NCBI RefSeq assembly: GCF_030730925.1
Contig: NZ_JAVAMB010000002.1
Location: 372,001-436,000 of the forward strand
DNA: 64,000 nucleotides
Direction: 5' to 3'
Source: Flavobacterium sp. DG2-3
GTDB lineage: Bacteria > Bacteroidota > Bacteroidia > Flavobacteriales > Flavobacteriaceae
Shown piece by piece: positions 17,221 through 26,475 of this stretch; positions within the stretch are counted from its first letter, which is position 1, and every line of letters begins with the position of its first letter. The notes under the pieces are model-generated. The model made no database searches, was not told the origin of the DNA, and saw only the letters and a program-made list of their open reading frames with translations. Both the position numbers and the translations under genes were made by a program.

Positions 17221-19365
17221 ATGAAAAATTTTCAAGACGAAAAACAACGAGATTTATCCATCAATACCTCCGATGGAACAAACAAATTTTTAACCACAGA
17301 TCAAGGTGTTCGAATTAACGATGATAATAATTCTCTTAAAGCTGGAGACCGCGGACCTTCTTTATTAGAAGATTTTATTTTAAGAGAAAAAATTACACAT
17401 TTTGATCACGAAAGAATTCCAGAACGTATTGTTCACGCCCGCGGATCTGGAGCGCACGGATTTTTTGAAGTAACAAATCCGATTCCAGAATTGACAAAAG
17501 CAGGATTTTTACAAGAAAAAGGACAAATAACACCTGTTTTTGCTCGATTTTCTACCGTTGCAGGATCACGAGGCTCTACAGATCTTGCTAGAGATGCTCG
17601 CGGATTTGCCGTAAAATTTTATACTCAGGAAGGAATCTATGATTTGGTAGCCAATAATATTCCGGTATTTTTTATTCAAGATGCGGCTAAATTTCCAGAT
17701 TTAATTCATGCCGTAAAACCAGAACCTCATAACGAAATTCCTCAAGCTGCATCGGCACACGACACTTTTTGGGACTTTATTTCTTTAATGCCAGAATCCA
17801 TGCATATGATTATGTGGGTCATGTCTGATCGTGCGATACCGAGAAGTTACAGAATGATGGAAGGTTTTGGTGTGCATACTTTTAGACTAGTAAATGCGCA
17901 GGAAGAGTCGGTTTTTGTAAAATTTCATTGGAAACCAAAATTAGGAACACATGCCGTTGCTTGGGACGAAGCGCAGAAAATTTCAGGGAAAAACCCAGAT
18001 TTTCACAGACAAGATTTATGGGAAGCCATTGAAATGGGAAATTTCCCAGAATGGGAATTAGGCGTTCAGATTATTCCAACAGAAGACGAACATAAATATA
18101 ATTTTGATCTTTTGGATCCAACCAAAATTGTTCCCGAAGAATTAGTTCCGGTAACTATAGTAGGAAGAATGGTTTTGAACAAAAACCCTGAAAATTTCTT
18201 TGCAGAAACAGAACAGATCGCTTTCCATCCGGGACACGTTGTACCAGGAATCGATTTTACCAATGATCCGCTTTTACAGGGACGATTATTCTCTTATACC
18301 GATACTCAATTATCAAGATTAGGAAGTCCGAATTTTCATGAAATTCCGATTAACAGAAGCGTTGCGCCAGTTCATAACAATCAGCGTGACGGGCACATGC
18401 GACAGGAAATTAATAAAGGGCGCGTAAGTTATCACCCCAATTCATTAGGCGGTGGATGTCCGTATCAGGCAAAAATTGCAGAAGGCGGTTTTGCTAGCTT
18501 CAACGAACGTGTAGATGCACATAAAGTACGAGCAAGAAGCGAAAGTTTTACGGATCATTTCGGACAGGCAAAACTGTTTTTCAACAGCCAGACACCAGAA
18601 GAAAAAAGCCATATCGTAAAAGCATTGCGTTTTGAACTTGGAAAAGTAGAAACTACTGCCATTAGAGTACGAATGCTCGGGCTATTATCTCAAGTCGATA
18701 CAGAACTTGCCGAAAAAGTAGCTGTTGGACTTGGCGCTACTGTGCCACCAATTTTAGAAACTCCAATTAACAAAGGTGTTTCTCCAGAAACAGAAGAAGC
18801 AGGAACTCAGGAACCGCAGCCTAATACTTCTGAAGTAGAATCTTCGCAGGCGTTAAGCATGGTTAATAATCCAACCAACTCGCCTACTATCGAATCTAGA
18901 AAAGTAGCCATTTTAGTTTCTGACGGCGTTTCTGAAGCGTCTGTTATGAATATCAAAAATGCACTCAAAAAAGCAGGTGCCAAAGGCTGTGTTATTGCAC
19001 CGCACTTAGGTTCTGTTTTAACCGATTCTGATGGAGCGCTTGCTGCAGAGTTTAGTTTCCTTACTGCATCATCGGTATTATTTGATGCTGTTTATGTACC
19101 GCATGGTTTAGGCTTAAATGTACTAGCAGAAAACGACGATGTGATGGAATACTTAAACGACGCATATAAACACTGCAAAGTAATCGGTGCCGATGGAGAA
19201 GCTTCTGAAATTATCAGTGGAGCACCATTTGCTTCAAAAATCACCAATGAAGATGAAGGTATAATCCTTACCAGCGAAATCGCTACTGAAGCCTTTGCTC
19301 AGGATTTTATAAACGCAATGGCCAAACACCGTTTTTGGCAGCGTGAACCAAACTTATATATCTAA
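17221..19365 (+). CDS. katE: Large-subunit catalase (HPII type)
   Basis: A 714-aa clade-2 catalase that dismutates hydrogen peroxide in the cytoplasm. The catalytic His is in [14 protein letters not shown], the distal Asn in [14 protein letters not shown], and the proximal haem Tyr in [14 protein letters not shown]. The C-terminal ~150 residues form the extra class-I glutamine-amidotransferase/DJ-1-like domain of HPII enzymes ([17 protein letters not shown] onward). Full family length. It is followed 17 bp later by a DUF892 protein, a pairing seen in many stress operons. No OxyR-type site was recognised upstream. Confidence 0.97.
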   Translation: MKNFQDEKQRDLSINTSDGTNKFLTTDQGVRINDDNNSLKAGDRGPSLLEDFILREKITHFDHERIPERIVHARGSGAHGFFEVTNPIPELTKAGFLQEKGQITPVFARFSTVAGSRGSTDLARDARGFAVKFYTQEGIYDLVANNIPVFFIQDAAKFPDLIHAVKPEPHNEIPQAASAHDTFWDFISLMPESMHMIMWVMSDRAIPRSYRMMEGFGVHTFRLVNAQEESVFVKFHWKPKLGTHAVAWDEAQKISGKNPDFHRQDLWEAIEMGNFPEWELGVQIIPTEDEHKYNFDLLDPTKIVPEELVPVTIVGRMVLNKNPENFFAETEQIAFHPGHVVPGIDFTNDPLLQGRLFSYTDTQLSRLGSPNFHEIPINRSVAPVHNNQRDGHMRQEINKGRVSYHPNSLGGGCPYQAKIAEGGFASFNERVDAHKVRARSESFTDHFGQAKLFFNSQTPEEKSHIVKALRFELGKVETTAIRVRMLGLLSQVDTELAEKVAVGLGATVPPILETPINKGVSPETEEAGTQEPQPNTSEVESSQALSMVNNPTNSPTIESRKVAILVSDGVSEASVMNIKNALKKAGAKGCVIAPHLGSVLTDSDGALAAEFSFLTASSVLFDAVYVPHGLGLNVLAENDDVMEYLNDAYKHCKVIGADGEASEIISGAPFASKITNEDEGIILTSEIATEAFAQDFINAMAKHRFWQREPNLYI

Positions 19366-19382
19366 TATCAAAAAAAACAAAA

Positions 19383-19985
19383 ATGAAAAATTCAGAAAAA
19401 CAAGGTCAGAAAAATGCGGCTCAACCAAAAGCGAGCCAAACAAAAGATATAAAAAATAATACTGCAAAAAATATTGTAGAACCAGCAGCAGATGCGGCTA
19501 CAGAATTGAAAGATTTATTTATTGACAGTTTAAAAGATATTTATTGGGCAGAAAATGCCTTGGTAGGTGCTTTGCCTAAAATGGCGGCTAATGCATCTGC
19601 TGCGGGACTTGCGGGTGCTGTTTTAGAACATCTTGCTATCACTCAAAACCAAGTTTCAAGATTGGAGCAGGTTTTTGATTTATTAGGCGAAAAAGCCGAA
19701 GGAAAAAAATGCGAAGCTATGGCTGGTCTGCTAAAAGAAGGAGACAGCATTTTAGAAGAGACGGCTCCAGGCCCTGTTAGAGATGCCGGAATTATAGCAG
19801 CTTCACAAAAAATCGAGCATTATGAAATTGCTTCTTATGGAACATTGGTTGCTTTTGCAAAAGCAATTGGTGAAAATGATGCCGCAAAATTATTGACTCA
19901 GACACTTGCAGAAGAGAAAGAAGCAGATTGCATCTTAAATGATGTCGCGCTCAATCTAGTGAATTTTGCTGCAGTTGCTGAATAA
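19383..19985 (+). CDS. DUF892 (YciE/YciF) ferritin-like protein
   Basis: A 200-aa protein with a Lys/Gln/Ala-rich N-terminal tail (residues 1-40, disordered) and a DUF892 ferritin-like four-helix core: ELKDLFIDSLKDIYWAENAL, then EHLAITQNQVSRLEQVF, KIEHYEIASYGTLVAFA and EEKEADCILND. The Glu/His residues along the helices are the likely di-iron ligands. The family is induced under osmotic, oxidative or other stress; chemistry is undefined. Co-transcription with katE (17-bp gap) supports an oxidative-stress role. Ended by a strong terminator. Confidence 0.9.
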   Translation: MKNSEKQGQKNAAQPKASQTKDIKNNTAKNIVEPAADAATELKDLFIDSLKDIYWAENALVGALPKMAANASAAGLAGAVLEHLAITQNQVSRLEQVFDLLGEKAEGKKCEAMAGLLKEGDSILEETAPGPVRDAGIIAASQKIEHYEIASYGTLVAFAKAIGENDAAKLLTQTLAEEKEADCILNDVALNLVNFAAVAE

Positions 19986-20013
19986 GAATTTACTGTTACT
20001 ACTTCTTACTTTG

Positions 20014-20047
20014 AAAACACCTGTGATTTTTTGCAGGTGTTTTTTTT
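20014..20047 (+). terminator. Rho-independent terminator
   Basis: Stem AAAACACCTG / CAGGTGTTTT followed by T8, 29 bp after the DUF892 stop. Confidence 0.9.
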
Positions 20048-20121
20048 AATGAAAATCTCGAAACTGATAATTATACAACTTGAAGTTAATCTATATGTAA
20101 AATAATGATTTATAGACGCTT

Positions 20122-20129
20122 TACATTTG
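20122..20129 (+). promoter_or_regulatory. Candidate -7 promoter box
   Basis: TACATTTG matches TAnnTTTG and lies 30 bp before the start of the lysine-rich small protein at 20159, after a strong terminator, so a new transcript is expected to start here. Confidence 0.45.
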
Positions 20130-20158
20130 GCTTATTAACAAATTTAAAGAATTATATT

Positions 20159-20284
20159 ATGGCAACTTCAAACAAGAAAAGTGCTGATAGTGTTAAAGCA
20201 TCAGACAAAAAAATGGATAAAAAAGAAAGCGGTTCTAAAGCTGCTTCAGGTTCTAAAAAAGAATCAGGGTCATCTAAAAAATAA
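20159..20284 (+). CDS. 41-aa lysine/serine-rich peptide
   Basis: Reads MATSNKKSADSVKASDKK, then a Lys/Ser/Gly-rich tail with SGSKKESGSSKK. It has no hydrophobic residues to speak of and is certain to be disordered if made. It lies between a promoter-like box and an acidic protein gene 18 bp downstream (20303). The basic/acidic pairing could mean the two products interact. Similar in flavour to small stress-induced KGG-type peptides, but no family is claimed. Confidence 0.5.
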   Translation: MATSNKKSADSVKASDKKMDKKESGSKAASGSKKESGSSKK

Positions 20285-20302
20285 CATTTAAAAAATTGTA
20301 TT

Positions 20303-20653
20303 ATGAGTTTAGAAGAAAAAGAAAATTATACTCTGAGAGAGGAGAATTTTCAAAATAAAGAAAACTATCAAGATCCAGATATTGACACACCACCAGATCA
20401 CTCGATATCTGACAATGCAGAACCTGATTATGGAAACGATTTGGACACAAACGAATTGGGAAGTCAAGAATTTGGTAATGAAAAACTTGGCAATGAGGAA
20501 AGTTACACAGACGAATTTGATGATGAGGATTTAGAAAGTGACGAACTGGATGATGAATTTGACAATGAAGACATCAGTAATGAAGATTTAGACAACGAAG
20601 ATCTTGGAGATTTAAATGACGAAGATGGCACAAATCCTAATCGAAATTTATAA
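20303..20653 (+). CDS. Acidic repeat protein
   Basis: A 116-aa, very acidic protein. The second half is built of degenerate 5-6-residue units of the type D-x-x-D/N-E-D-L (for example ISNEDLDNEDLGDLNDED). No signal peptide, no cysteine, no globular core. It probably forms one transcript with the basic 41-aa peptide upstream. Same style as the acidic protein at 2248, suggesting a family of stress-associated disordered proteins; a calcium-binding role is conceivable from composition but unproven. Confidence 0.6.
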   Translation: MSLEEKENYTLREENFQNKENYQDPDIDTPPDHSISDNAEPDYGNDLDTNELGSQEFGNEKLGNEESYTDEFDDEDLESDELDDEFDNEDISNEDLDNEDLGDLNDEDGTNPNRNL

Positions 20654-20659
20654 AAACTA

Positions 20660-20692
20660 AAACCCATCTAGTTTTTAGATGGGTTTGTTTTT
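20660..20692. terminator. Bidirectional terminator overlapping a stop codon
   Basis: Stem AAACCCATCT / AGATGGGTTT with flanking A/T runs. It serves the acidic protein gene (+). The minus-strand gene 20675-21142 has its stop codon inside this hairpin. Confidence 0.85.
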
Positions 20693-21142
20693 TAGAAGTT
20701 TAAATTTTGCTTTTCGTTCTTTATCTTCTTTCGATTGGTCATTTTTTGCAGTCCAAAATTGAATGATAGTATACAATACTTGTTTGAATTTTTCTTCACT
20801 GTATGGACTTATGAAATAACTCTTTGCAGGAACAGAATACGTATCTATAATAAAGCAGTTTGGAAACAAAACTGAAAAAAACAAACAAGGACAATCTAGT
20901 TTTTGGCTGGTCATAGTATGATTTTCCAAATTCTTATGCTTGTTTTTTTCTTCAAATTGAAGAATATTGGCAAAAATCAGAAAAGGTTTGACTTTATTTG
21001 ATAGTAATTCCTCGTATGATTCTTGAAGTGTATCAAAATATAATATTTTATTGCCTATCGTTAATTCCAAAAAAATCTGGGCAAATAAACGGCGATCTTC
21101 TATATTTTCTTCTATAATTATGATTGGCCCTCTTTTATCCAT
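20675..21142 (-). CDS. Degenerate receiver-domain protein
   Basis: A 155-aa protein with the fold pattern of a response-regulator receiver (start PIIIIEENIEDRRLFAQIF). The acidic pair is present as Glu11-Glu12, but the phospho-acceptor position reads FLIFANIL, placing Asn59 where Asp is required; compare Asp58 in the receiver at 48666. The conserved switch Lys region reads YFISPYSEEKF, with Ser instead of Lys. It is therefore probably a phosphorylation-independent pseudo-receiver. No output domain. The C-terminus is lysine-rich. The stop codon lies inside a terminator. Confidence 0.65.
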   Translation of the reverse strand: MDKRGPIIIIEENIEDRRLFAQIFLELTIGNKILYFDTLQESYEELLSNKVKPFLIFANILQFEEKNKHKNLENHTMTSQKLDCPCLFFSVLFPNCFIIDTYSVPAKSYFISPYSEEKFKQVLYTIIQFWTAKNDQSKEDKERKAKFKLLKNKPI

Positions 21143-21416
21143 GATATTTCATTTTTGGGATTACACTTGAGAATCTTACAAAGATCAATAGAATTGAAGG
21201 GGCGATTTGTATAATTATCATCTCAATGTTACATAATTCCCATGTTTGATTGTTTTAATAAGCATTTAAAGCACAAATTAGCTTCTAAATTCAGCAAGAA
21301 AACAACGATAATCACCTTAATAAGTGGGAATTATATAAAATGCAGAATACAATTCTGTAAGATATACGCAAGCTTGAATTTATCTTTGTAAAAACAAATC
21401 AATCATAAAAATTTAC

Positions 21417-21575
21417 ATGAAAAAGTTTAAGATTCTATTTATCATTATTGTAGTTCTTACATCAGTTTTAAATTATGGCTGTGAACATCTTTGCGAAGAT
21501 GAAAGTTCAAGTGCTACCCACAAAGAAGCATTCTTACACAAAACAGATACACTTAACGTATCTAAAATTGATTAA
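21417..21575 (+). CDS. Small lipoprotein (52 aa)
   Basis: Reads MKKFKILFIIIVVLTSVLN, then YGCEHLCEDESS. The charged start, hydrophobic core and a Cys at residue 22 fit a lipoprotein signal (weak lipobox NYGC). The mature peptide is only about 31 residues with a second Cys and many polar residues. It is probably co-transcribed with the 65-aa protein 18 bp downstream. No family recognised. Confidence 0.55.
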   Translation: MKKFKILFIIIVVLTSVLNYGCEHLCEDESSSATHKEAFLHKTDTLNVSKID

Positions 21576-21593
21576 TTCTTAAAATACTCAGTT

Positions 21594-21791
21594 ATGGAAA
21601 CCACCAAATCAACTCTTAGTAAAAATAAATGCAGTCTCTCTAGTACACGCATATTGCAGGGAGAAAATAATGAAATGATCTGCTTAAAGATCTATAATGG
21701 AGATTGGGGCGATTGGGATGAAAAACCATCAAACAACATTCAGCATATTAATCTTGAATCTGATACTACTATTATAGAAGCTCAATTTTAA
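21594..21791 (+). CDS. Hypothetical small protein
   Basis: A 65-aa protein with segment MICLKIYNGDWGDWDEKPSN and an acidic C-terminus. It has two Cys and two Trp, and no signal peptide. The start follows the small lipoprotein by 18 bp. No family recognised; kept because of spacing and a plausible coding composition. Confidence 0.45.
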   Translation: METTKSTLSKNKCSLSSTRILQGENNEMICLKIYNGDWGDWDEKPSNNIQHINLESDTTIIEAQF

Positions 21792-21986
21792 TGAGCCATA
21801 ATTCTCACAACTTTACATTAAAAGGTATTGCATTAGAATTTTATATATCATCGATTTCAAATTAAACTCTCACAATATATACAACTGCTTCTCGATAAAA
21901 GAATTATTTTATCTGATGAAAAATAGACCGATTTCTTAATTATTTATAAAATGATTTTTAAATTGTAAACTACAGGTCACAAAGCC

Positions 21987-22025
21987 AAATGGCGCCAATT
22001 GTCTTCAATTGGCGCCATTTTTTTA
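21987..22025 (+). terminator. Very strong isolated terminator
   Basis: Perfect 14-bp stem (AAATGGCGCCAATT / AATTGGCGCCATTT), 6-nt loop and T-run. It is 195 bp after the nearest upstream gene (21791), so the upstream transcript has a long 3' tail, or a small RNA may end here. The remainder of 21792-22442 holds the promoter at 22127 and a leader region. Confidence 0.9.
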
Positions 22026-22126
22026 TTACACCCCCAATTGAATACAACTTCGTTTTTAATTTACATTTCTCCAAAGACAAAATTGGGCTTCCTACAATCC
22101 GTAATTGTTAATAAAAAGCAAAGGCC

Positions 22127-22159
22127 TTTGTTACATTGTAGTATTTTTACATACATTTG
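22127..22159 (+). promoter_or_regulatory. Bacteroidota promoter (-33/-7)
   Basis: TTTG at 22127-22130 and TACATTTG at 22152-22159, separated by 21 nt, fit the TTTG-N19-21-TAnnTTTG consensus. It predicts a start near 22166 and a ~277-nt leader ahead of the beta-barrel gene at 22443. Confidence 0.55.
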
Positions 22160-22251
22160 AAACGTATCAATATTTAACTATTTTATTAAACATTATCATT
22201 TTAAATAGTTAAAACTCACAAAACTAACAATCATAACCTTATTAAAAAATT

Positions 22252-22326
22252 ATGAATTTCACAAAACCACGTCAATCTACTTCTGCAAAACTGTATAAAA
22301 AGGTAGTATTTCAATTTCTCTTGTAG
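22252..22326 (+). other. Leader reading frame (possible uORF or gene remnant)
   Basis: A 24-codon frame (MNFTKPRQSTSAKLYKKVVF, then QFLL and stop) inside the leader of the barrel gene. Reading on in the neighbouring frame gives a hydrophobic run (VASTIFLLNKPL) up to ~22403, so the whole looks like a ~50-aa small membrane protein broken by one missing base, or by chance. Low confidence. Confidence 0.25.
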
Positions 22327-22442
22327 CATCTACAATCTTCTTACTAAATAAACCACTCACAAAACAAATGCATTTTAATTCTATTTCTCAAAAAATAGAA
22401 TAGAACTATTATGCCTTTTTTCAAAAAACCACAAACCAATTA

Positions 22443-25241
22443 ATGAGACAAACAATTCTATTATTATGTTGCTTTCTTTTTTTATCAAATAATTTACAAG
22501 CACAAATATCCGGTACAGTTAAAGGATATGTAACAGATACCATAAACAAGTCTAATTTAGCGAAAGCATCAGTCTCTTTGTTAAGAGCACAAGATTCTAT
22601 TTTAGTAAAATTTACACGAGCTAAAGAAAATGGCTCTTTTGAGTTGAATAATATTAAAGCCGGTAAATTTATTCTACTGGTTTCTTATCCCAAATATGCC
22701 GATTTTGTAGATCAATTTTCTGTTGATTCTACAAACTTAATCAAAGATTATGGCAAAATTAATTTGGCCGATAAGGGAAGATTACTAACCGAAGTAATTA
22801 TAAAAGGCAATAGAGCCGCCATGAAAATCAAAGGAGATACATTAGAATTTGATCCAAAAGCATTTAAAATAGAACCCAATGCAAAAGTGGAAGATCTGAT
22901 TAAACAATTCCCTGGAATACAAATTGATAAGGATGGAAAAATTACCGCTCAAGGCGAAACTGTAACCAAAGTTTTGGTTGATGGTGAAGAATTTTTTGGC
23001 GATGATCCCACTTTAGTTACAAAAAATCTACGTGCAGACATGGTTGATAAAGTACAATTGTACGACAAAAAAAGTGATCAAGCGGCTTTTACAGGAATTG
23101 ATGATGGCCAGAAAACCAAAACGCTAAATGTTAAACTTAAAGAAGACAAAAAAAATGGCCACTTCGGGAAAGTAGAACTCGGAGGAGGAACTGATAATTA
23201 TTACAAAGGCCAAGCCATGTTTAATAAGTTTTGGGATAAGAAAAAATTAGCTGCTTATGGCATTTTAGGCAACACTGGACAAGTAGGATTAGGATGGGGA
23301 GATAAAGATAAATATGGCCAAACCAGTTATCAGGTAACTGATGACGGCGGTATTTATTTTACGAACAGCGGAAATGATGAATTTGAAAGTTGGGATGGAC
23401 AATTTAATGGTGAAGGGATTCCAGTAGTGCAAACTGGCGGAATACATTTTGACAATAAATGGAACGAAGATAAAGAATCGATCAATGCAAATTATAAAAT
23501 TGGCGATATCAAACTTTCAGGAAATAGAAATGATATTAACCAGCAAAATTTAAGTTCTAGCAGCATTTATAATACTTCTGACAAGAGTTTTGAGAAAAAC
23601 ATGACTAAAAACAAACTTGATCTGGCTTATGAAATTAAAATTGATACTACTTTGACTTTAAAATTAAATGTTGATGGGTTATTTAAAAAAAGCAATTCAA
23701 GTGAAGCAGAGATGCGAAAAGGTACTGACGAACAAGGTAACCAATTGAATAATTTGAAACAGACAACTACAAACGATGCTGATGATAAAACATTTAATAT
23801 AAATACTTTATTTACCAAAAGGCTTAAGAAAAAAGGTCGAACATTATCTCTTAATTTAAGCCAATCGAGCACCGATAGCAAAAGTGATGGTTATTTAAAT
23901 TCTAGGGCTGAATTTTTTACAGCATCCGTAATTAGTCCAGATAGCACCAAAGTAGTCGATCAAAAGAAAGTCAACAATATTAGCAATACGGCTTTTAAAT
24001 CAAATTTAATCTATACCGAGCCCCTATCCAAAAGTTTATCTGTAATTCTTAATTATGGATTCAACATTAGTAACGGAAAAGCGAATCGTAAATCTTTTAA
24101 TCAGTCTCCAAATGGCGATTATAATGTTTTGGATTCTATTTTTAGTAATAATTATGAATTAGACCAAACGATAAACCAAATTGGAGCGATTTTTAATTAC
24201 AAAAAAAATAAAACTGTTTTTTCTTTTGGTTCTAAATTTAGTGGTGTAAACTTTAAGCAATATGATGTTTATACGGATAGTTCTTTTACGCAAAAATTTA
24301 TCAACTACATGCCTCAGATGAGCTATCAATATAATTTTAAACAAAGAGAAGTATTGCGTTTGTCATATAACGGAAACACGGAGCAGCCGACACTAGATCA
24401 AATACAGCCAATACGAAATAATCAAAACCCATTACATACGATTGTGGGTAATCCAAATTTAGATCCTTCTTTTAAAAATACTTTTAGAGGAAATTATTAT
24501 TCGTATAAAGTACTAAGCAATCAATATTTTTCGGTTAATGGATCATATAACATTACGCTAAATCCAATCATAAGCAATGTGGTTACAAATGATAGAGGAC
24601 AAAGTATTTCTCAATTTGTAAACCTAAAAAACAAAGCTGCAACAAGTTATTTTCTGAATGGTAATTTTGGCCAAACAATCAAAGCCATAGACATGACAGC
24701 AGGAATTGGTTTCAGCGCTAACAAAAATGTAAACTATAATTACATCAATACGCAACTGAATCAAACTAAAAATTCAACGTATTCCCTTAATTTAAACTTA
24801 TCAAAGAATAAAGAAAAAAAATATAATTTTAATACTAGTTTCGGACCTACTTACAACGTGGCTGATGCAAGCATCAACGAAAATAGCGATAGTAATGGCT
24901 GGGGTTTTAATGGGAATTTCTGGGCCAGTATACAATTACCTTTCAAACTAGAAATTAGCACAGATGGCAATTATCAATATAATGGAAAAACGCAAGTGAT
25001 TCAGGAAAGTTTTGAACGTTTTCTTTGGAATGCATCGATCACCAAAAAATTCTTAAAATCAGATAATTTAAGAGTTTCTATAACGGGAAGAGATCTTTTA
25101 AACCAAAATGTAGGATTTAATCGTTCTGCATTTAATGGAAATATCAATCAAAGCACTTATACCACTATTCAAAGATACTTTATGTTCTCTGTAAGCTGGG
25201 ATTTCAGCAAAATGGGCGGAGGAGAAATTAAACAAAACTAA
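22443..25241 (+). CDS. Outer-membrane beta-barrel (TonB-receptor-like) protein
   Basis: A 932-aa protein with a signal peptide (residues 1-21, ending LQAQ), a carboxypeptidase-like regulatory beta-sandwich (~25-105) and a TonB-receptor plug-like segment (KVEDLIKQFPGIQIDKDGKI, ~145-205, with VLVDGEEFFGDDP). A long C-terminal beta-barrel rich in alternating aromatic/polar strands completes it. This is the Bacteroidota outer-membrane beta-barrel family that accompanies GLPGLI proteins. It ends 4 bp before the GLPGLI gene. The ligand or export partner is unknown. The leader upstream is long (~277 nt from the predicted promoter). Confidence 0.88.
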   Translation: MRQTILLLCCFLFLSNNLQAQISGTVKGYVTDTINKSNLAKASVSLLRAQDSILVKFTRAKENGSFELNNIKAGKFILLVSYPKYADFVDQFSVDSTNLIKDYGKINLADKGRLLTEVIIKGNRAAMKIKGDTLEFDPKAFKIEPNAKVEDLIKQFPGIQIDKDGKITAQGETVTKVLVDGEEFFGDDPTLVTKNLRADMVDKVQLYDKKSDQAAFTGIDDGQKTKTLNVKLKEDKKNGHFGKVELGGGTDNYYKGQAMFNKFWDKKKLAAYGILGNTGQVGLGWGDKDKYGQTSYQVTDDGGIYFTNSGNDEFESWDGQFNGEGIPVVQTGGIHFDNKWNEDKESINANYKIGDIKLSGNRNDINQQNLSSSSIYNTSDKSFEKNMTKNKLDLAYEIKIDTTLTLKLNVDGLFKKSNSSEAEMRKGTDEQGNQLNNLKQTTTNDADDKTFNINTLFTKRLKKKGRTLSLNLSQSSTDSKSDGYLNSRAEFFTASVISPDSTKVVDQKKVNNISNTAFKSNLIYTEPLSKSLSVILNYGFNISNGKANRKSFNQSPNGDYNVLDSIFSNNYELDQTINQIGAIFNYKKNKTVFSFGSKFSGVNFKQYDVYTDSSFTQKFINYMPQMSYQYNFKQREVLRLSYNGNTEQPTLDQIQPIRNNQNPLHTIVGNPNLDPSFKNTFRGNYYSYKVLSNQYFSVNGSYNITLNPIISNVVTNDRGQSISQFVNLKNKAATSYFLNGNFGQTIKAIDMTAGIGFSANKNVNYNYINTQLNQTKNSTYSLNLNLSKNKEKKYNFNTSFGPTYNVADASINENSDSNGWGFNGNFWASIQLPFKLEISTDGNYQYNGKTQVIQESFERFLWNASITKKFLKSDNLRVSITGRDLLNQNVGFNRSAFNGNINQSTYTTIQRYFMFSVSWDFSKMGGGEIKQN

Positions 25242-25245
25242 AACC

Positions 25246-26031
25246 ATGAAAACAATATTAAATCGCATCTTAATTATAATAACTGTATTGGCAAGCTGCA
25301 ATACTTTTGCACAAAATGACCACTTTGTAGAAAATGGCGTAATCGAATTTGAGAAAAAATCGAATATGTATGCTTTGATTACAAAAAAAATAAAAGGAGA
25401 AACGGACAGTTACTATAAACTAGCTTTTGAAGGTTATAAAAAAAACAATCCACAATTTAAAACTGTAAAAAGCACACTTAGCTTTTCCAAAAACAAAAGT
25501 TTGTATAAATGGAATGAAAGCACTGAACCGACAAGCAACAACAGTTGGATTGCAGATGACGCAATGGCAAATTTGAAAAATGTTATCGCCACAGATCTGG
25601 ATACGAAAACCAGTATTACACAAAAAAATGTCTATGACGATTTATACTTAGTTAAAGACAGTTTGCGCAAAATTGATTGGAAAATTACCGATGAGACCAG
25701 AGAAATTGCGGGTTATGAATGCCGTAGAGCAAATGCTATAGTTCTCGATTCTGTTTATGTTGTTGCCTATTACACGATTCAAATTCCGTTTTCTGGTGGC
25801 CCCGAATCTTTTACAGGATTGCCCGGAACAATTTTAGGATTGGCCATGCCGCATGAAAACATGACATGGTTTGCTACAAAGGTTACCGAAATTCCAGTTT
25901 CTGACAAAGATTTAGCACCACCAATCAAAGGTAAACCTACTGACAATAAAGGACTAAACAAAATACTTCTAGATGCTTTGAAAGACTGGGGAAAATGGGC
26001 AAAAAAAACATTACAAGCTTATTCTTTATAA
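25246..26031 (+). CDS. GLPGLI family protein
   Basis: A 261-aa exported protein: signal peptide MKTILNRILIIITVLASCNTF (shown split; cleavage near FAQ), then a beta-rich domain with the family hallmark FTGLPGTILGL at ~residue 188, preceded by the conserved AGYECRRA and YTIQIPFSGGPES segments. GLPGLI proteins are periplasmic, of unknown function, and nearly always coupled to an outer-membrane beta-barrel like the one encoded 4 bp upstream. It ends at a terminator. Confidence 0.93.
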   Translation: MKTILNRILIIITVLASCNTFAQNDHFVENGVIEFEKKSNMYALITKKIKGETDSYYKLAFEGYKKNNPQFKTVKSTLSFSKNKSLYKWNESTEPTSNNSWIADDAMANLKNVIATDLDTKTSITQKNVYDDLYLVKDSLRKIDWKITDETREIAGYECRRANAIVLDSVYVVAYYTIQIPFSGGPESFTGLPGTILGLAMPHENMTWFATKVTEIPVSDKDLAPPIKGKPTDNKGLNKILLDALKDWGKWAKKTLQAYSL

Positions 26032-26040
26032 AGAATCACT

Positions 26041-26071
26041 AAAAGAGACAATTATAGTTGTCTCTTTTTTT
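26041..26071 (+). terminator. Rho-independent terminator
   Basis: Stem AAAAGAGACAA / TTGTCTCTTTT with a 6-nt loop and T-run, 10 bp after the GLPGLI stop. Confidence 0.9.
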
Positions 26072-26203
26072 ATGCACAAAATGCAGATTTACTAAATTTT
26101 TACGGAACACTTTTAACTCGCTTTTCTAGGTAAGAATAAAAGTTTGCAACAGCACTCAAGCTAATTTTACAGGATGAAAAACACATGCAAAAAAGCCCAT
26201 TAT

Positions 26204-26243
26204 CTGTGAATAATCTACAAATGATTATAATAACCTAAGATTA
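26204..26243. promoter_or_regulatory. 40-bp AraC-associated element, copy A
   Basis: An ungapped 40-bp match to the upstream elements at 34357, 37748 and 45009: it begins CTGTGAATAATCTAC and ends CTAAGATTA. Here it lies 232 bp before the AraC gene at 26476. Unlike the other copies no TAnnTTTG box is found 22 bp away on the minus-strand side, so it is probably a regulator-binding site without that promoter. Nothing else was found in 26072-26475. Confidence 0.55.
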
Positions 26244-26475
26244 AAAAAAGGTTTCGCAATTAATATTAGTTAAACTAATAATTCTTTAGTAATTATGCAG
26301 TATATAAGAAATTGAAATAGAATATTTTATATCCATTTAATCATAAATAATACTACTAAACAGCAATAATCTATCTCAAATCTTCCAGTTTAAGACTATC
26401 AACAAAACCGAAAATTATAGTATCAAATTGGCGACTGTTTTTTTTTCAATTTAGATATTATTTTTTCTTTTTAAA

